From: Bradyrhizobium sp. Tv2a-2
GTDB taxonomy: Bacteria > Pseudomonadota > Alphaproteobacteria > Rhizobiales > Xanthobacteraceae
Assembly (NCBI RefSeq): GCF_000472425.1
Contig: NZ_AXAI01000004.1
Location: 124,001 to 188,000, forward strand
Direction of reading: 5' to 3'
Length of the DNA stretch: 64,000 bases
Positions 34,695 through 43,927 of this stretch are shown here, one piece after another (the stretch's first letter is position 1; every line of letters starts with the position of its first letter). Under the pieces are notes generated by a model. That model saw only the letters and a list, made by a program, of their open reading frames with translations. It was not told the origin of the DNA and searched no databases. Made by a program: the position numbers and the translations under genes.

Positions 34695-35126
34695 ATGTCA
34701 GATTCCTATGATCTTCAACGCTTTGTCGAGGCCCAGGAGGCCGTATACGGCAACGTCGTCGCTGAGCTCGGGCAAGGGCGCAAGCGCAGCCACTGGATGT
34801 GGTTCATCTTTCCGCAGATCGCCGGTCTCGGCTTTTCCGCCATGGCACAGCGCTATGCCATCGCCTCCCGCGCTGAGGGCCTCGCCTATCTGGCGCACGA
34901 TGTGCTCGGGCCGCGTCTCTTCGAATGCACACGCCTGGTGCTCGATATTACGGGCAAGCCGATCCGCGAGATACTGGGCGCGCCGGACGACATGAAGTTC
35001 CGCTCGTCGATGACGCTTTTCGGCGAAGTCTCCGACAATGCGATATTTGGCGAGGCGATCGCGAAATATTACCGCGACGGCAGGGACCAGGCGACACTCG
35101 ATCGCCTCGCGCGGCTCGGCCACTAA
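34695..35126 (+). CDS. DUF1810 family protein
   Basis: 143 residues: YDLQRFVEAQEAVYGNVVAE, GRKRSHWMWFIFPQIAGLGF, AMAQRYAIASRAEGLAYL, LGPRLFECTRLVLDI, KFRSSMTLF. Full-length DUF1810, a globular helical fold; members are found alone or near macro-domain ADP-ribose enzymes. Biochemical function unknown. Confidence 0.9.
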   Translation: MSDSYDLQRFVEAQEAVYGNVVAELGQGRKRSHWMWFIFPQIAGLGFSAMAQRYAIASRAEGLAYLAHDVLGPRLFECTRLVLDITGKPIREILGAPDDMKFRSSMTLFGEVSDNAIFGEAIAKYYRDGRDQATLDRLARLGH

Positions 35127-35206
35127 ACCGGCGATTCGCGCGACGTCGTACTTTTCTCGCCCCATTCTCGCCTATTGTTGGCTCCGACGAGCCAGGGAAA
35201 ACCACG

Positions 35207-35608
35207 ATGAACAAGATGATTGCCATGACCGCGCTGGGACTGTCGCTGATCTCGTCAGCGGCGGTTGCCGCGGAGCGCACGACGGATGCCGCGATCGGAG
35301 CGGTGTCGGGCGCCGTCGTATTTGGACCAATTGGCGCGGTGGCTGGCGCCCTTGTCGGTTACTCCGCCGGACCGTCGATTTCACATTCCTGGAGCTCCGG
35401 GCGAGCGCGTGCCGCGCATCAGCGCACCAAGACAAATGCACAGGAAGCGCGAGCTTCCGCGAGCGCGAATCAGCAAACCGCAGGAGACCGCATGAGTGCG
35501 CCATCTCCCGTCACCGCGCCGCCTTCGTCCGCGCAAGCAACGACTGCGAACACGAGCACGGCGAACACAGGTGCGCCGGGCGCGCCGCCGGTCCAGACCT
35601 TGGAGTGA
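35207..35608 (+). CDS. Secreted glycine-zipper hypothetical protein
   Basis: 133 residues from MNKMIAMTALGLSLISSAAV; signal peptide ends at AVAAE. A glycine-zipper (AIGAVSGAVVFGPIGAVAGA then LVGYSAG) could insert into membrane or oligomerise; the tail is Ala/Thr/Ser/Pro-rich and disordered. The longer in-frame start at 34925 lies inside the DUF1810 gene and was rejected. Confidence 0.72.
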   Translation: MNKMIAMTALGLSLISSAAVAAERTTDAAIGAVSGAVVFGPIGAVAGALVGYSAGPSISHSWSSGRARAAHQRTKTNAQEARASASANQQTAGDRMSAPSPVTAPPSSAQATTANTSTANTGAPGAPPVQTLE

Positions 35609-35762
35609 GTCCAGAATCGTTGAGGAGAGCACACAACCGATCTCGCTCGATCGGTTGCACCGGGGCGATGCACCGGCGCCGAAAGTGTTCATCAAGAAAT
35701 GGCGCAAGCGCGAGACGGCGCGACCCGGCTGGCCGGCAGAAATGCCTTCACGGCCAGCGTCC

Positions 35763-36353
35763 TCAATAAGGGGGCGGCCTCTTCGCCCGCTGCGCCTTGG
35801 CAGCTTCGACCCACCACCCAAAATCATCGGCAAAGCGCGGGAAAGCGTGTTCCAGGGCCTTGCCGCCATCGCCGACCGGCTTGCCTTCAGCCGACAGCGT
35901 ATGCGCAATCGGGCCTGCCGCAATCGTGCTCGACACCACCACCATCCCCATTTCCGAGAGCGTCCCGTGCCAGGCGGTTGCGGCACGGGCGCCGGAGAAG
36001 CGGCCGGCCGAATAGCTTGCGATCGCGGCCGGCCGCCAGAACCATTCTTCGAGAAAATGATCGGTGAGGTTTTTCAGCCCCGGCTGCACGCCCCAATTAT
36101 ATTCACCGGTGATGAAGACGAAGCCGTCGGCGTTGCGGATCTGGCCGGCAAGCGTCTCCAGCGCTTCGGGCGCAGTGCCTTTCGGATATTCCTTGTACAT
36201 GCGATCGATGATCGGCAGCCCGACCGTCTTGGCATCGATGAACCCGACGTCATCACCGCGGGCGCGAAAACCCTCGACGACGAAATGCGCGAGCCGGATG
36301 CCCATCCGGTCGGAGCGGTAAGAACCGTAGAAGACGAGAATGCGATGGTTCAT
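35763..36353 (-). CDS. NADPH-dependent FMN reductase-like flavoprotein
   Basis: 196 residues. ILVFYGSYRSDRMGIRLAHF is the FMN phosphate-binding loop; FVFITGEYNWGVQPGLKNLT is the conserved TPEYNxSxPxxLKN-type segment with Gly-Glu in place of Pro-Glu. Family enzymes reduce flavin, quinones or azo compounds with NADPH. It stands alone. Confidence 0.87.
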   Translation of the reverse strand: MNHRILVFYGSYRSDRMGIRLAHFVVEGFRARGDDVGFIDAKTVGLPIIDRMYKEYPKGTAPEALETLAGQIRNADGFVFITGEYNWGVQPGLKNLTDHFLEEWFWRPAAIASYSAGRFSGARAATAWHGTLSEMGMVVVSSTIAAGPIAHTLSAEGKPVGDGGKALEHAFPRFADDFGWWVEAAKAQRAKRPPPY

Positions 36354-36505
36354 GGCTGATGCATGCTACTTTGGAATAAGCCGCCAATGAAGCCCGACCG
36401 GCTACTTTTCCGATCATTAAGCAAACTGTCGCTTGATGTTCCGATCGCCCCAAAGCCGCCCAAATCATTTTGCGAATGGAGCCTACCTCAGAAGGAGAGC
36501 TCAAG

Positions 36506-36757
36506 ATGCGGATCGCGGCAGTGATCTTCGCGGGCTCGATTGCAGGCGCCATCGCGCTCGCAACGCCCGCTTTGGCCAGGAATTCTGACGCCCAGAAGCC
36601 CGCTGAAGAAGCGGCCCCATCCACGCCCTGCCATGCCTATGAAATGGGGCCGGATGGCGCGTGGCGGCAGCAGCCTTGCCAGGAGGCGGGCGCTCCGGCG
36701 CAGGCTCCGCGCAAATCCGCCGCGCATGGCGGCGTGGGCGAGACCCAGACGCGGTAA
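36506..36757 (+). CDS. Small secreted hypothetical protein
   Basis: 83 residues from MRIAAVIFAGSIAGAIALAT, with gaaggagag seven bases before the ATG. Signal peptide ends at ALARN. Mature part has PCHAYEMGPDGAWRQQPCQE, two Cys and a Trp, a pattern shared with short rhizobial periplasmic hypotheticals. Function unknown. Confidence 0.7.
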   Translation: MRIAAVIFAGSIAGAIALATPALARNSDAQKPAEEAAPSTPCHAYEMGPDGAWRQQPCQEAGAPAQAPRKSAAHGGVGETQTR

Positions 36758-36807
36758 TTCCGCGTCGAACCCGTCTGATCAGGCGAGCTTCTTGCGCTTC
36801 TGCGGCT

Positions 36808-36980
36808 TCGCCCCGCGCAGCTTCCCGATCGTTTTCGACGGCGAAGTGGTCGGCGGCGTGGGCCTGTCGGGCGGCAACGGCGAGCAGGACATGGCCTGCG
36901 GCACTGCTGCGTTGAAAGCGCTGCAGGAGCATCTTGGCACAAAGCACCGCGTGCTGGTGCAGGCCGACATCAAGCTGTGA
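36808..36980 (+). pseudogene. C-terminal remnant of a GlcG/HbpS (DUF336) heme-binding protein
   Basis: The frame RSFPIVFDGEVVGGVGLSGG then NGEQDMACGTAALKAL matches the conserved C-terminal half of DUF336 proteins (GxPixxDGxvvGGiGvSGg...QD...AAL). The N-terminal half and a start are missing, so this is a gene fragment. It continues to a stop at 36978. Confidence 0.75.
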
Positions 36981-37022
36981 CAACCGTGCCGCACGCGCGC
37001 CTGGCACCGGCACGCGTGCCCG

Positions 37023-37508
37023 TCAACGGCCAGCAACGATGCGTGGAGGCAATCCTTTCCACAGATCGTCTTCCGGCCTGCGACGGCGCCTGACGGCCAC
37101 CATCTCCGGCTCTTCAATCTCAATGGCCGCTGCCAGCGTGCGCCTCAGCCTGATGTCCTCGATGCGCGCAAGATATTGCCGTAACTCGGTATCGTCGGCT
37201 TCGCTCCTCTGCACGATCGAGACGCAGAGACCGACGCTGATCCTGCGGAAGAATCCGAACCGTGTCGTCTCGGCACAATCCCCGCCAAGCCGGTCCATGC
37301 CATTGGCGATGGCAAAGACCCCGAGCCTGTCGGCATTATCCCGTGTGACCGCAAAGCGCAGGATCGCCAGGTGCCATGCACGCACCATTCTGGCGTAATG
37401 CCCATCGGGGGTATCAAGACATTTCAGATCGATCACGATCGTCGGGCCTCTCGGCCGCTCCTTCTCAGCAGTAGAGAGCGGACCGTGCTGCGCGGACGGC
37501 GCTGGCAC
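37023..37508 (-). CDS. Conserved hypothetical protein
   Basis: 161 residues. GPTIVIDLKCLDTPDGHYAR, VRAWHLAILRFAVTRDNADR, LGVFAIANGMDRLGGDCAET, FGFFRRISVGLCVSIVQRSE. A single soluble domain, first part nuclease- or NTPase-like in look only; no motif is diagnostic. The true start could be MVRAWHLAIL, but the upstream residues look coding. Confidence 0.6.
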   Translation of the reverse strand: MPAPSAQHGPLSTAEKERPRGPTIVIDLKCLDTPDGHYARMVRAWHLAILRFAVTRDNADRLGVFAIANGMDRLGGDCAETTRFGFFRRISVGLCVSIVQRSEADDTELRQYLARIEDIRLRRTLAAAIEIEEPEMVAVRRRRRPEDDLWKGLPPRIVAGR

Positions 37509-37619
37509 GTCGACGGATGTATCGATCAGGAAGCTATAAAAAATCTATCCGTGTCGCTGCAAAGAAAAATAAGCAGCCGAAGTCGTCCGCCGCGCAACGG
37601 ACGACTTCATGCGTGCGCC

Positions 37620-40304
37620 CTATCCCGCAGCCGCATTGATGTCGAGCGGAGCAGCCGGCCGCCCCGTTCGTGTGCTCTCGTCAAATTGCTTGGGCAATCC
37701 GGCAAAGCCGCGGAGCGCCTCAGCCATTTGTGCGCGACCGCTGACGCCCGTGATCACGACATCGACCATTGTGAAGGACGAATGGAACTGACCGGCGGCC
37801 TTGAGCTGCTCGACCGGGACGCCAGCTTTTGCCAGGGCCTCGCCGTAAGCGATGCCTTCGTCGCGCAGCGGATCGAACTCGCACGTCGCAATGAACGCCG
37901 GCGGCAGGCCGTTGAGTTCGCCGCGGATTGGCGAGGCTCGCGGATCGGTGCGGTCGGCGGGCGAGCAGTAGATGTCCCAGAACCAGAACATCAATCCGCG
38001 GGTCAGGAAATAGCCGGTCGCATTCTCGGTGTAGGACGGGCGATCGAACGAGCAGTCGGTGACAGGGCATACCAGAAGCTGGCCCGCGATCTCTGGACCG
38101 CCACGGGCTTTCGCAAGCTGGCAAGTCACCGCCGCGATATTAGCGCCCGCGCTCCAGCCCGCGACCAGCACCGGACCAGGCCTTCCGCCGAGATCGGCGG
38201 CATGTTCGGCGATCCAGCGCGTGGCCGCATAGCCATCCTCGGGAGCGGCCGGGAAGCGGTGCTCAGGCGCATGGCGATAGCCGACACTCACAACGATCAT
38301 GTCGGTGCGCCGGCACATGTCGCGGCAGAACGGATCGTCGGACAGTTCGTCGCCCAGCACCCAGCCGCCGCCATGGAAATAGACCACGATGGGATGCGGC
38401 CCCGGCGTCGCCGGACGGTACAGGCGATATGGCAAGGGACCCTCGGCGCCCTGTAGCAGGCCCTCGCCCACTTCTCCGACCGGCCTTCCGGCAGGCCTCG
38501 CCTTGTTGAACTCGGCAACAAAAGCGCGTGCACCCGCGGCACCCATCGTCTCGACCGGCGGCAGGTTCATCTCTGCCATCATGTTGAGGACCAGCCGCAC
38601 GTCCGGTTGCAGGCGCACGATCTCGCCGTCATTGCACTGTTCGGCTCCATCAGGGCCAGTGAGCCTGAAGCCGAGCATGCCACGGCCAACGATCTCGTTG
38701 CAGATACTGCGATAGGGGCCGACGCCGCCGGTATAAGGCATCACCCCCTGCACTTTGCCTGGGACGTTGGCGCCCGTGTACCAGGTGTTTGCCAGCCGAT
38801 GCAGCGTCAGCATCGAGCAGTCGGCCATGTGGCGCGCCCAGCCTGCTTGCGCCGTGTCGGTCGCCTCCATCGTCGTAAAGCCGGCTTCGCGCGCCGCTGC
38901 CAGCCGATCCACGACCCAGTCGATATGCTGCTCGATCGACACCGCCATGTTCGACAGCACCGAGGGGCTGCCGGGCCCCGTGATCATGAACAGATTGGGG
39001 AAGCCGGCAACGGTGAGACCAAGATAGGTCTGCGGACCGCTAGCCCAGGCCTCGGCGAGCCGCTTGCCGCCACGGCCCGTGATCGGGTGCACCGCAAGGA
39101 TCGCGCCGGTCATGGCGTCGAAGCCGGTGGCAAAGACGATGACGTCTAGGTCGAAGCTGCGCTTGTCAGTCGTAATGCCGGACGCCGTGATTGCCTTGAT
39201 CGGCTCCTGCCGCAGGTTCACCAGCGTGACGTTGGGACGGTTATAGGTCGCGTAGTAATTGGTATCGAGGCAGGGACGCTTGGCTCCGAATGGATGGTCG
39301 TGCGGACTGAGCGCAGCCGCGGTCTCGGGGTCTTTGACCACGCTGCGGATCTTCTCGCGGACCAGATCGGCGACGTGCGTATTGCCGTCGACATCCACAG
39401 CCTGGTCGGCCCAGAGCTGGGTCAGGATATAGACCAGATCGCCCTTGCCCCATGCAGTTTCAAAACGCTCGCGGCGCTCTGCATCGCTGAGCTGCCAGCT
39501 CACTGCCGCTTGCTGCGGCCAGGGCACGCCCGCCATCGACCAGCGGGCCTGCTCGCGGTACACGGCGCGGTCGCCTTGCAGCAAGGCCATGCGGTCTGCA
39601 GGTGCGGGCCCGTTATGGGCCGGCAAGGCGAAGTTCGGCGTGCGCTGGAACACGGTGAGTTGCGTAGCCTGTTCGGCGATCAGCGGGATCGCCTGGATGC
39701 CCGACGAACCCGTGCCGATCACGCCGACACGCTTCCCCTTGAGATCGACGCCGTCATGCGGCCAGCGGCTGGTGAAGTAGACCTCGCCCTTGAAGTCCTT
39801 GACGCCGTCGATCTCCGGCGGTTTTGGCGCGGAAAGGCACCCTGTGGCCATGATGTAATAGCGGCAGGAAACGCTCGGGCCGCTATCGGTTGCCAGCAGC
39901 CAGCGCGCGGCCGCCTCGTCCCATGTCGCCGCGGTGACCTTGGTCTGGAAGCGGATATCGCGCCTGAGGTCGTAGCGGTCGGCGACGAAGCCGAGATAGC
40001 GCAGGATCTCTGGCTGGGTTGCGTATTTTTCCGACCAGGTCCACGCGGTCTCCAGCTCCGGATCGAAGGTGTAGCTGTAGTCGATGGTCTGGATGTCGCA
40101 GCGCGCGCCGGGATAGCGGTTCCAGTACCAGGTGCCGCCGACATCGCCGGCCTCGTCGAGGCCCACCGCCGTGAAGCCTGCCTTGCGCAGCCGATGCAGA
40201 GCGTAAAGGCCGGCAAAGCCGGCGCCGATCACGGCGACGTCGACTTGTTGCGTTGTGCTTGGGTTGTTGGTTTCCGAGGCGCGTGCAACTGCTGCATCTG
40301 GCAT
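37620..40304 (-). CDS. Fusion protein: Baeyer-Villiger monooxygenase + HSL-type alpha/beta hydrolase
   Basis: 894 residues from [20 protein letters not shown], with gagagg eight bases before the ATG. Residues about 20-560 are a class B flavin monooxygenase: [33 protein letters not shown], fingerprint region [12 protein letters not shown] (171-182) and [12 protein letters not shown] (194-205) for NADPH. The fingerprint His is Phe177 here. Residues about 600-890 are an HSL/acetyl-esterase fold: [13 protein letters not shown], nucleophile [10 protein letters not shown], acid EFDPLRDEG, His in AAGQFHSSF. One chain can therefore oxidise a ketone to an ester and cleave it. The hydrolase half is close to the free esterase at 47337. 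Divergent from the HlyD/ABC-2 cassette. Confidence 0.92.
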   Translation of the reverse strand: MPDAAVARASETNNPSTTQQVDVAVIGAGFAGLYALHRLRKAGFTAVGLDEAGDVGGTWYWNRYPGARCDIQTIDYSYTFDPELETAWTWSEKYATQPEILRYLGFVADRYDLRRDIRFQTKVTAATWDEAAARWLLATDSGPSVSCRYYIMATGCLSAPKPPEIDGVKDFKGEVYFTSRWPHDGVDLKGKRVGVIGTGSSGIQAIPLIAEQATQLTVFQRTPNFALPAHNGPAPADRMALLQGDRAVYREQARWSMAGVPWPQQAAVSWQLSDAERRERFETAWGKGDLVYILTQLWADQAVDVDGNTHVADLVREKIRSVVKDPETAAALSPHDHPFGAKRPCLDTNYYATYNRPNVTLVNLRQEPIKAITASGITTDKRSFDLDVIVFATGFDAMTGAILAVHPITGRGGKRLAEAWASGPQTYLGLTVAGFPNLFMITGPGSPSVLSNMAVSIEQHIDWVVDRLAAAREAGFTTMEATDTAQAGWARHMADCSMLTLHRLANTWYTGANVPGKVQGVMPYTGGVGPYRSICNEIVGRGMLGFRLTGPDGAEQCNDGEIVRLQPDVRLVLNMMAEMNLPPVETMGAAGARAFVAEFNKARPAGRPVGEVGEGLLQGAEGPLPYRLYRPATPGPHPIVVYFHGGGWVLGDELSDDPFCRDMCRRTDMIVVSVGYRHAPEHRFPAAPEDGYAATRWIAEHAADLGGRPGPVLVAGWSAGANIAAVTCQLAKARGGPEIAGQLLVCPVTDCSFDRPSYTENATGYFLTRGLMFWFWDIYCSPADRTDPRASPIRGELNGLPPAFIATCEFDPLRDEGIAYGEALAKAGVPVEQLKAAGQFHSSFTMVDVVITGVSGRAQMAEALRGFAGLPKQFDESTRTGRPAAPLDINAAAG

Positions 40305-40535
40305 GGCATTCCTCTCGTGCGCTTGATTTCGGCGACAAGCTATTCCCACGCGCGCGCCTTGTCATCAGGGCAATGCAGCGTTCGGTCGTCACTGAGCGGC
40401 GCACGGATGTTGCACTTGCGCAATATGTCGTGATAGGCGCTCTCCGCGCAGTCGCGCGAAGGTCAAACAGTGGACGCCCGTGCGCTGTCGTGGCAGAATC
40501 GTTCTGCTGTTCACGACAATGCAGCGAGGCATGGA

Positions 40536-41591
40536 ATGTCGGACCCTGGCGGCGCATCTCAAACTGGGCCCGAAACCCGGCCGCAAACGCCGGAAGACAG
40601 CAAAAAATCGGCGACACGCATTCCTTCCATTATTGTCGGCATCGTTGCCCTCGTCGTCGCAGGGCTTTCCGTTTTCTATCTTCTGCGGCCCCAACCGCTG
40701 CTCGTGCAGGGTGAAGTCGATGCGACGCGGCTCGACATTGCCGCGCGCGTGGACGGGCGGGTTCAGGCCATCCCCGTCGAACGCGGCCAGAATGTCGACA
40801 AGGGCGCCGTGCTCGTTCGCATCGACAATCCGGAAACACTCGCCAAGAACGCGCAACTGGTGGCTGCGAAAGCCGTGGCTGAGGCACAGCTTGCGAATAT
40901 CTTGGTCGGCACCCGGGTCGAAGTCATCGCCGCCAAGAAAGCCGCGCTCGAGCGCGCCGAGGCGGCCCGGGTGCTGGCGCAAAAGACTTTCGACCGCACC
41001 CAGATCTTGGCCGGGCAAGGTAACGCCCCGCAGGCCCGCCTCGACCAGGCGACGGATTCCTTACATGAGGCCGAACAAGCGGTCGACCAGGCCAAGTCCG
41101 CCTACGACCAGGCGGTGAATGGCTATACCAAGGAAGAGCGGCAGATCGCCAAGACCAACGTCGACAAGGCCAACGCCGATATCGAGACGGTTCAATCCAT
41201 CGTCGATCAGATGACGATCTATGCCCCCGTCGCCGCACAGGTCTATCAGCGCAACGTCGAGCCTGGCGAATATGTGTCGCCAGGTGTGCCGCTCGTCACT
41301 TTGATCGATCTATCCGACGTCTGGATCCATTTCGATCTTCGCGAGGATCTCGTGAAGACATTGAAGGTCGGCGATCGCTTTGATGTACGCATTCCCGCGC
41401 TCGAGGACCGCAGCATCACCGTCGAGGTCAAACTGATCGCGACCAAGGGCGAGTATGCGAGCTGGCGCGCCACGCGCGCGACCGGCGATTTCGATCTGCG
41501 GACGTTTTCGATCCGTGCCTATCCGGTCAAGCCAGTGCCGGAGCTGCGGCCCGGCATGAGTGCCTATCTCGATTGGCGGTCGCGGCAATGA
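40536..41591 (+). CDS. HlyD-family periplasmic adaptor protein
   Basis: 351 residues from MSDPGGASQTGPETRPQTPE; a longer in-frame start at 40470 has no ribosome site. One membrane anchor (IPSIIVGIVALVVAGLSVFY, about 30-50), lipoyl half GEVDATRLDIAARVDGRVQA, a helical hairpin rich in Ala/Gln/Glu, second lipoyl half MTIYAPVAAQVYQRNVEPGE and a beta barrel ending RPGMSAYLDWR. It links an inner-membrane exporter to an outer-membrane channel. Its stop overlaps the permease start as ATGA. Confidence 0.9.
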   Translation: MSDPGGASQTGPETRPQTPEDSKKSATRIPSIIVGIVALVVAGLSVFYLLRPQPLLVQGEVDATRLDIAARVDGRVQAIPVERGQNVDKGAVLVRIDNPETLAKNAQLVAAKAVAEAQLANILVGTRVEVIAAKKAALERAEAARVLAQKTFDRTQILAGQGNAPQARLDQATDSLHEAEQAVDQAKSAYDQAVNGYTKEERQIAKTNVDKANADIETVQSIVDQMTIYAPVAAQVYQRNVEPGEYVSPGVPLVTLIDLSDVWIHFDLREDLVKTLKVGDRFDVRIPALEDRSITVEVKLIATKGEYASWRATRATGDFDLRTFSIRAYPVKPVPELRPGMSAYLDWRSRQ

Positions 41592-43927
41592 CGCTCGGCG
41601 CCAATCCGGGATTTTGGCGGGTCGCCAAGCGCGAGGCCCGTTGGCTGCTGCATGACCGCGTGGCATTGATCCTGATCTTCGGTGTACCGCTGTTCGCTTT
41701 CACCGTTCTCGCGACGGTATTCAGTCAACCCGTCATTCGCGGGCTTGGAGTCGCGATCGTCGATGCGGACCATTCAGCGGCCTCGCGCACCCTTGTCGAA
41801 TATGTTGCGGCATCTCCGAGCCTCGGCATTACCGATCGCGCCACGGACCTCTCGGAGGCAGCGCGCGACATCCGCTCGGGCAAGGCGATCGGAGCGATCT
41901 ACATTCCGGCCGATTTCGAACGGGACCTGCAAGCCAATCGCCGGCCGCAGGTCGTCGGCTTTTATAACCAGCAATATTTGACCGCTGCCGGCATCGCATC
42001 ATCTGGCCTCGGCGATACGCTCTCCGCTACGGCCGCGGCCGCGGCGCCCGCCGGCCACGCGGCGCCCACGGCAGCTGGAATAGGAAAACTGACCAGCGAA
42101 ACCATCGTGCTGGTTAATCCACAGAAGAACTACGCGCAATTCCTGCTGCGCGCATTGCTGCCGATGATCATCCACGTGGTCATCACACTCGCCGCTGGCT
42201 ATGCGGTCGGTTCCGAATTTCGCCGCCGTAATGCGCGCGAGTGGCTGGAAGCCGCCGGCGGCAATCCGATTGTTGCGCTGACCGGCAAACTCGCACCGTT
42301 ATTCGTCATCCTCTTCTTCATCATGCTGGCGGAACCCTTCGTGCTCGAGGGATTTCTGCAGATCCCGTTCAGAGGCGCTGTACCGATGATGGTCGCCGCC
42401 GGGTCGCTCCTGATTATCGCCCATTTGTCGCTGGGCGCACTGCTGCAGCTCCTGACCTTTGATCTTGCGAGCGGGCTCGGGCTTGCCGGCATCGTGGTCT
42501 CGCCCGCCTTCGGCTATGCGGGCGTTGGCTTTCCGACGCTGGGGATGAACGCCTTCGCCCAAACCTGGAGCGCGATCCTGCCGATCCGCTGGTATATGGC
42601 CGTCCTCATGGGACAGGCGGCGCGCGGGCTGCCGCCAAGCGAATCCGCGTTCCCGTTTGCCGCGCTCGCCGGGCTTGCTCTGCTCTATGCCGCGCTTGCC
42701 CTCCTCCGCATGAGCGCGCTCCAGCGCAACCGCCGGTTTGATGCGCCCGCACCAGCCGAAGCAACGGAGACCATCGCCCCGCCGCGCGGGGTTGGGGGCG
42801 CCTTTGCCGCCGAATGGCGACGCGTGCTGTCGATGCGCAGCGCGTTCAGCCTGCTATTCCTCGCGCCCTTGATCTACGGCATCTATTATCCGCAACCTTA
42901 TCTGAGCCAGATCCTGCGCAAAATACCGATCGCGGTCGTGGACAATGACTTGACCGAGCTGAGCCGCCAGATCGTCGATACACTCGACGCGAGCAACGCC
43001 GTGAACGTCGCGGTTCGCGCTCGCACGCTAGTTGACGCCAAAGCTGCAATCGACCGTCGCGATGCCTATGCCGCCGTGGAGATCCCACCCGGCGCGGAAC
43101 GCGACGCGCTCAAGGGGCTGATCGTTCATGTGCCGATCTATGCGGATGCGACCTACCTCTTCATCCTGAGATCGACGGCAAGCGGCATCGCCACAGCGAT
43201 CGGGAACTTGACCTCCGACCTTGTCGCTCGTGGCGCACGCCCCGATGGCAGTCTGGCGCAGGCCAGGCTGGCGAGCCTGAGCCCGGCCGACGTGCTGTTG
43301 CAGCCGATATTCAATCCCGTGGGCGGCTATGCGAGCTACATCGTGCCGGCTGCCTTCCTCCTGATCCTGCAGCAGACGCTGCTGATCGGTTCGGCAATGC
43401 TGACGCGAACGGCGCTAGCGCAACAAGTCGGCCGCGCGAGCATGATATCCGGCGTATTGGGCCGAGGCGTGGCGCACCTTACCATCTATCTGCCGGCACT
43501 TGCGCTTTATCTGATCGTGCTACCGCATGTCTATGGATTCTCGACGCTCGGATCGGTCGGCCAGTCGTTGGCGCTGGCGTCGGTGTTCCTGCTCGCGACC
43601 AGCTTCATGGGACAGGCGATCGGGACGTGGTTCACGCGACCAGAGAACGCTACTCTCGTCCTGATCGCGACCAGCCTTCCGCAATTCTTCACCATGGGTT
43701 TCGCGTGGCCGCGCGAGGCCGTTCCGCCAGTAGCAAGCGCACTCGGCCGCATCTTCCCCGCGGACTTTGCGATCGACGGCATCGTCCGCATCAACCAGCT
43801 CGGCGCGAATATCTGGGAAGTTTCACACGACTGGTTTGGATTGTGGACGCTCGCGCTCATCTATTTTGTGCTCGCAGTCATCTCGGCTTTTAGGATGAAA
43901 CGGAGGCTGGCGTATGCGCGGGCTTAA
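41588..43927 (+). CDS. Tandem-duplicated ABC-2 type permease (single chain, two cores)
   Basis: 779 residues from MTLGANPGFWRVAKREARWL. Two ABC2_membrane_3 units in one chain: unit one starts at ALILIFGVPLFAFTVLATVF with loop IVDADHSAASRTLVEY and core LRALLPMIIHVVITLAAGYA; unit two starts at SAFSLLFLAPLIYGIYYPQP with loop VVDNDLTELSRQIVDT and core SYIVPAAFLLILQQTLLIGS. Each has the YhgE/Pip-like periplasmic loop of about 150 residues. About 12 membrane segments in total. No ATP-binding protein is fused or adjacent, so energy must come from a distant ATPase or another mechanism. Confidence 0.9.
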   Translation: MTLGANPGFWRVAKREARWLLHDRVALILIFGVPLFAFTVLATVFSQPVIRGLGVAIVDADHSAASRTLVEYVAASPSLGITDRATDLSEAARDIRSGKAIGAIYIPADFERDLQANRRPQVVGFYNQQYLTAAGIASSGLGDTLSATAAAAAPAGHAAPTAAGIGKLTSETIVLVNPQKNYAQFLLRALLPMIIHVVITLAAGYAVGSEFRRRNAREWLEAAGGNPIVALTGKLAPLFVILFFIMLAEPFVLEGFLQIPFRGAVPMMVAAGSLLIIAHLSLGALLQLLTFDLASGLGLAGIVVSPAFGYAGVGFPTLGMNAFAQTWSAILPIRWYMAVLMGQAARGLPPSESAFPFAALAGLALLYAALALLRMSALQRNRRFDAPAPAEATETIAPPRGVGGAFAAEWRRVLSMRSAFSLLFLAPLIYGIYYPQPYLSQILRKIPIAVVDNDLTELSRQIVDTLDASNAVNVAVRARTLVDAKAAIDRRDAYAAVEIPPGAERDALKGLIVHVPIYADATYLFILRSTASGIATAIGNLTSDLVARGARPDGSLAQARLASLSPADVLLQPIFNPVGGYASYIVPAAFLLILQQTLLIGSAMLTRTALAQQVGRASMISGVLGRGVAHLTIYLPALALYLIVLPHVYGFSTLGSVGQSLALASVFLLATSFMGQAIGTWFTRPENATLVLIATSLPQFFTMGFAWPREAVPPVASALGRIFPADFAIDGIVRINQLGANIWEVSHDWFGLWTLALIYFVLAVISAFRMKRRLAYARA

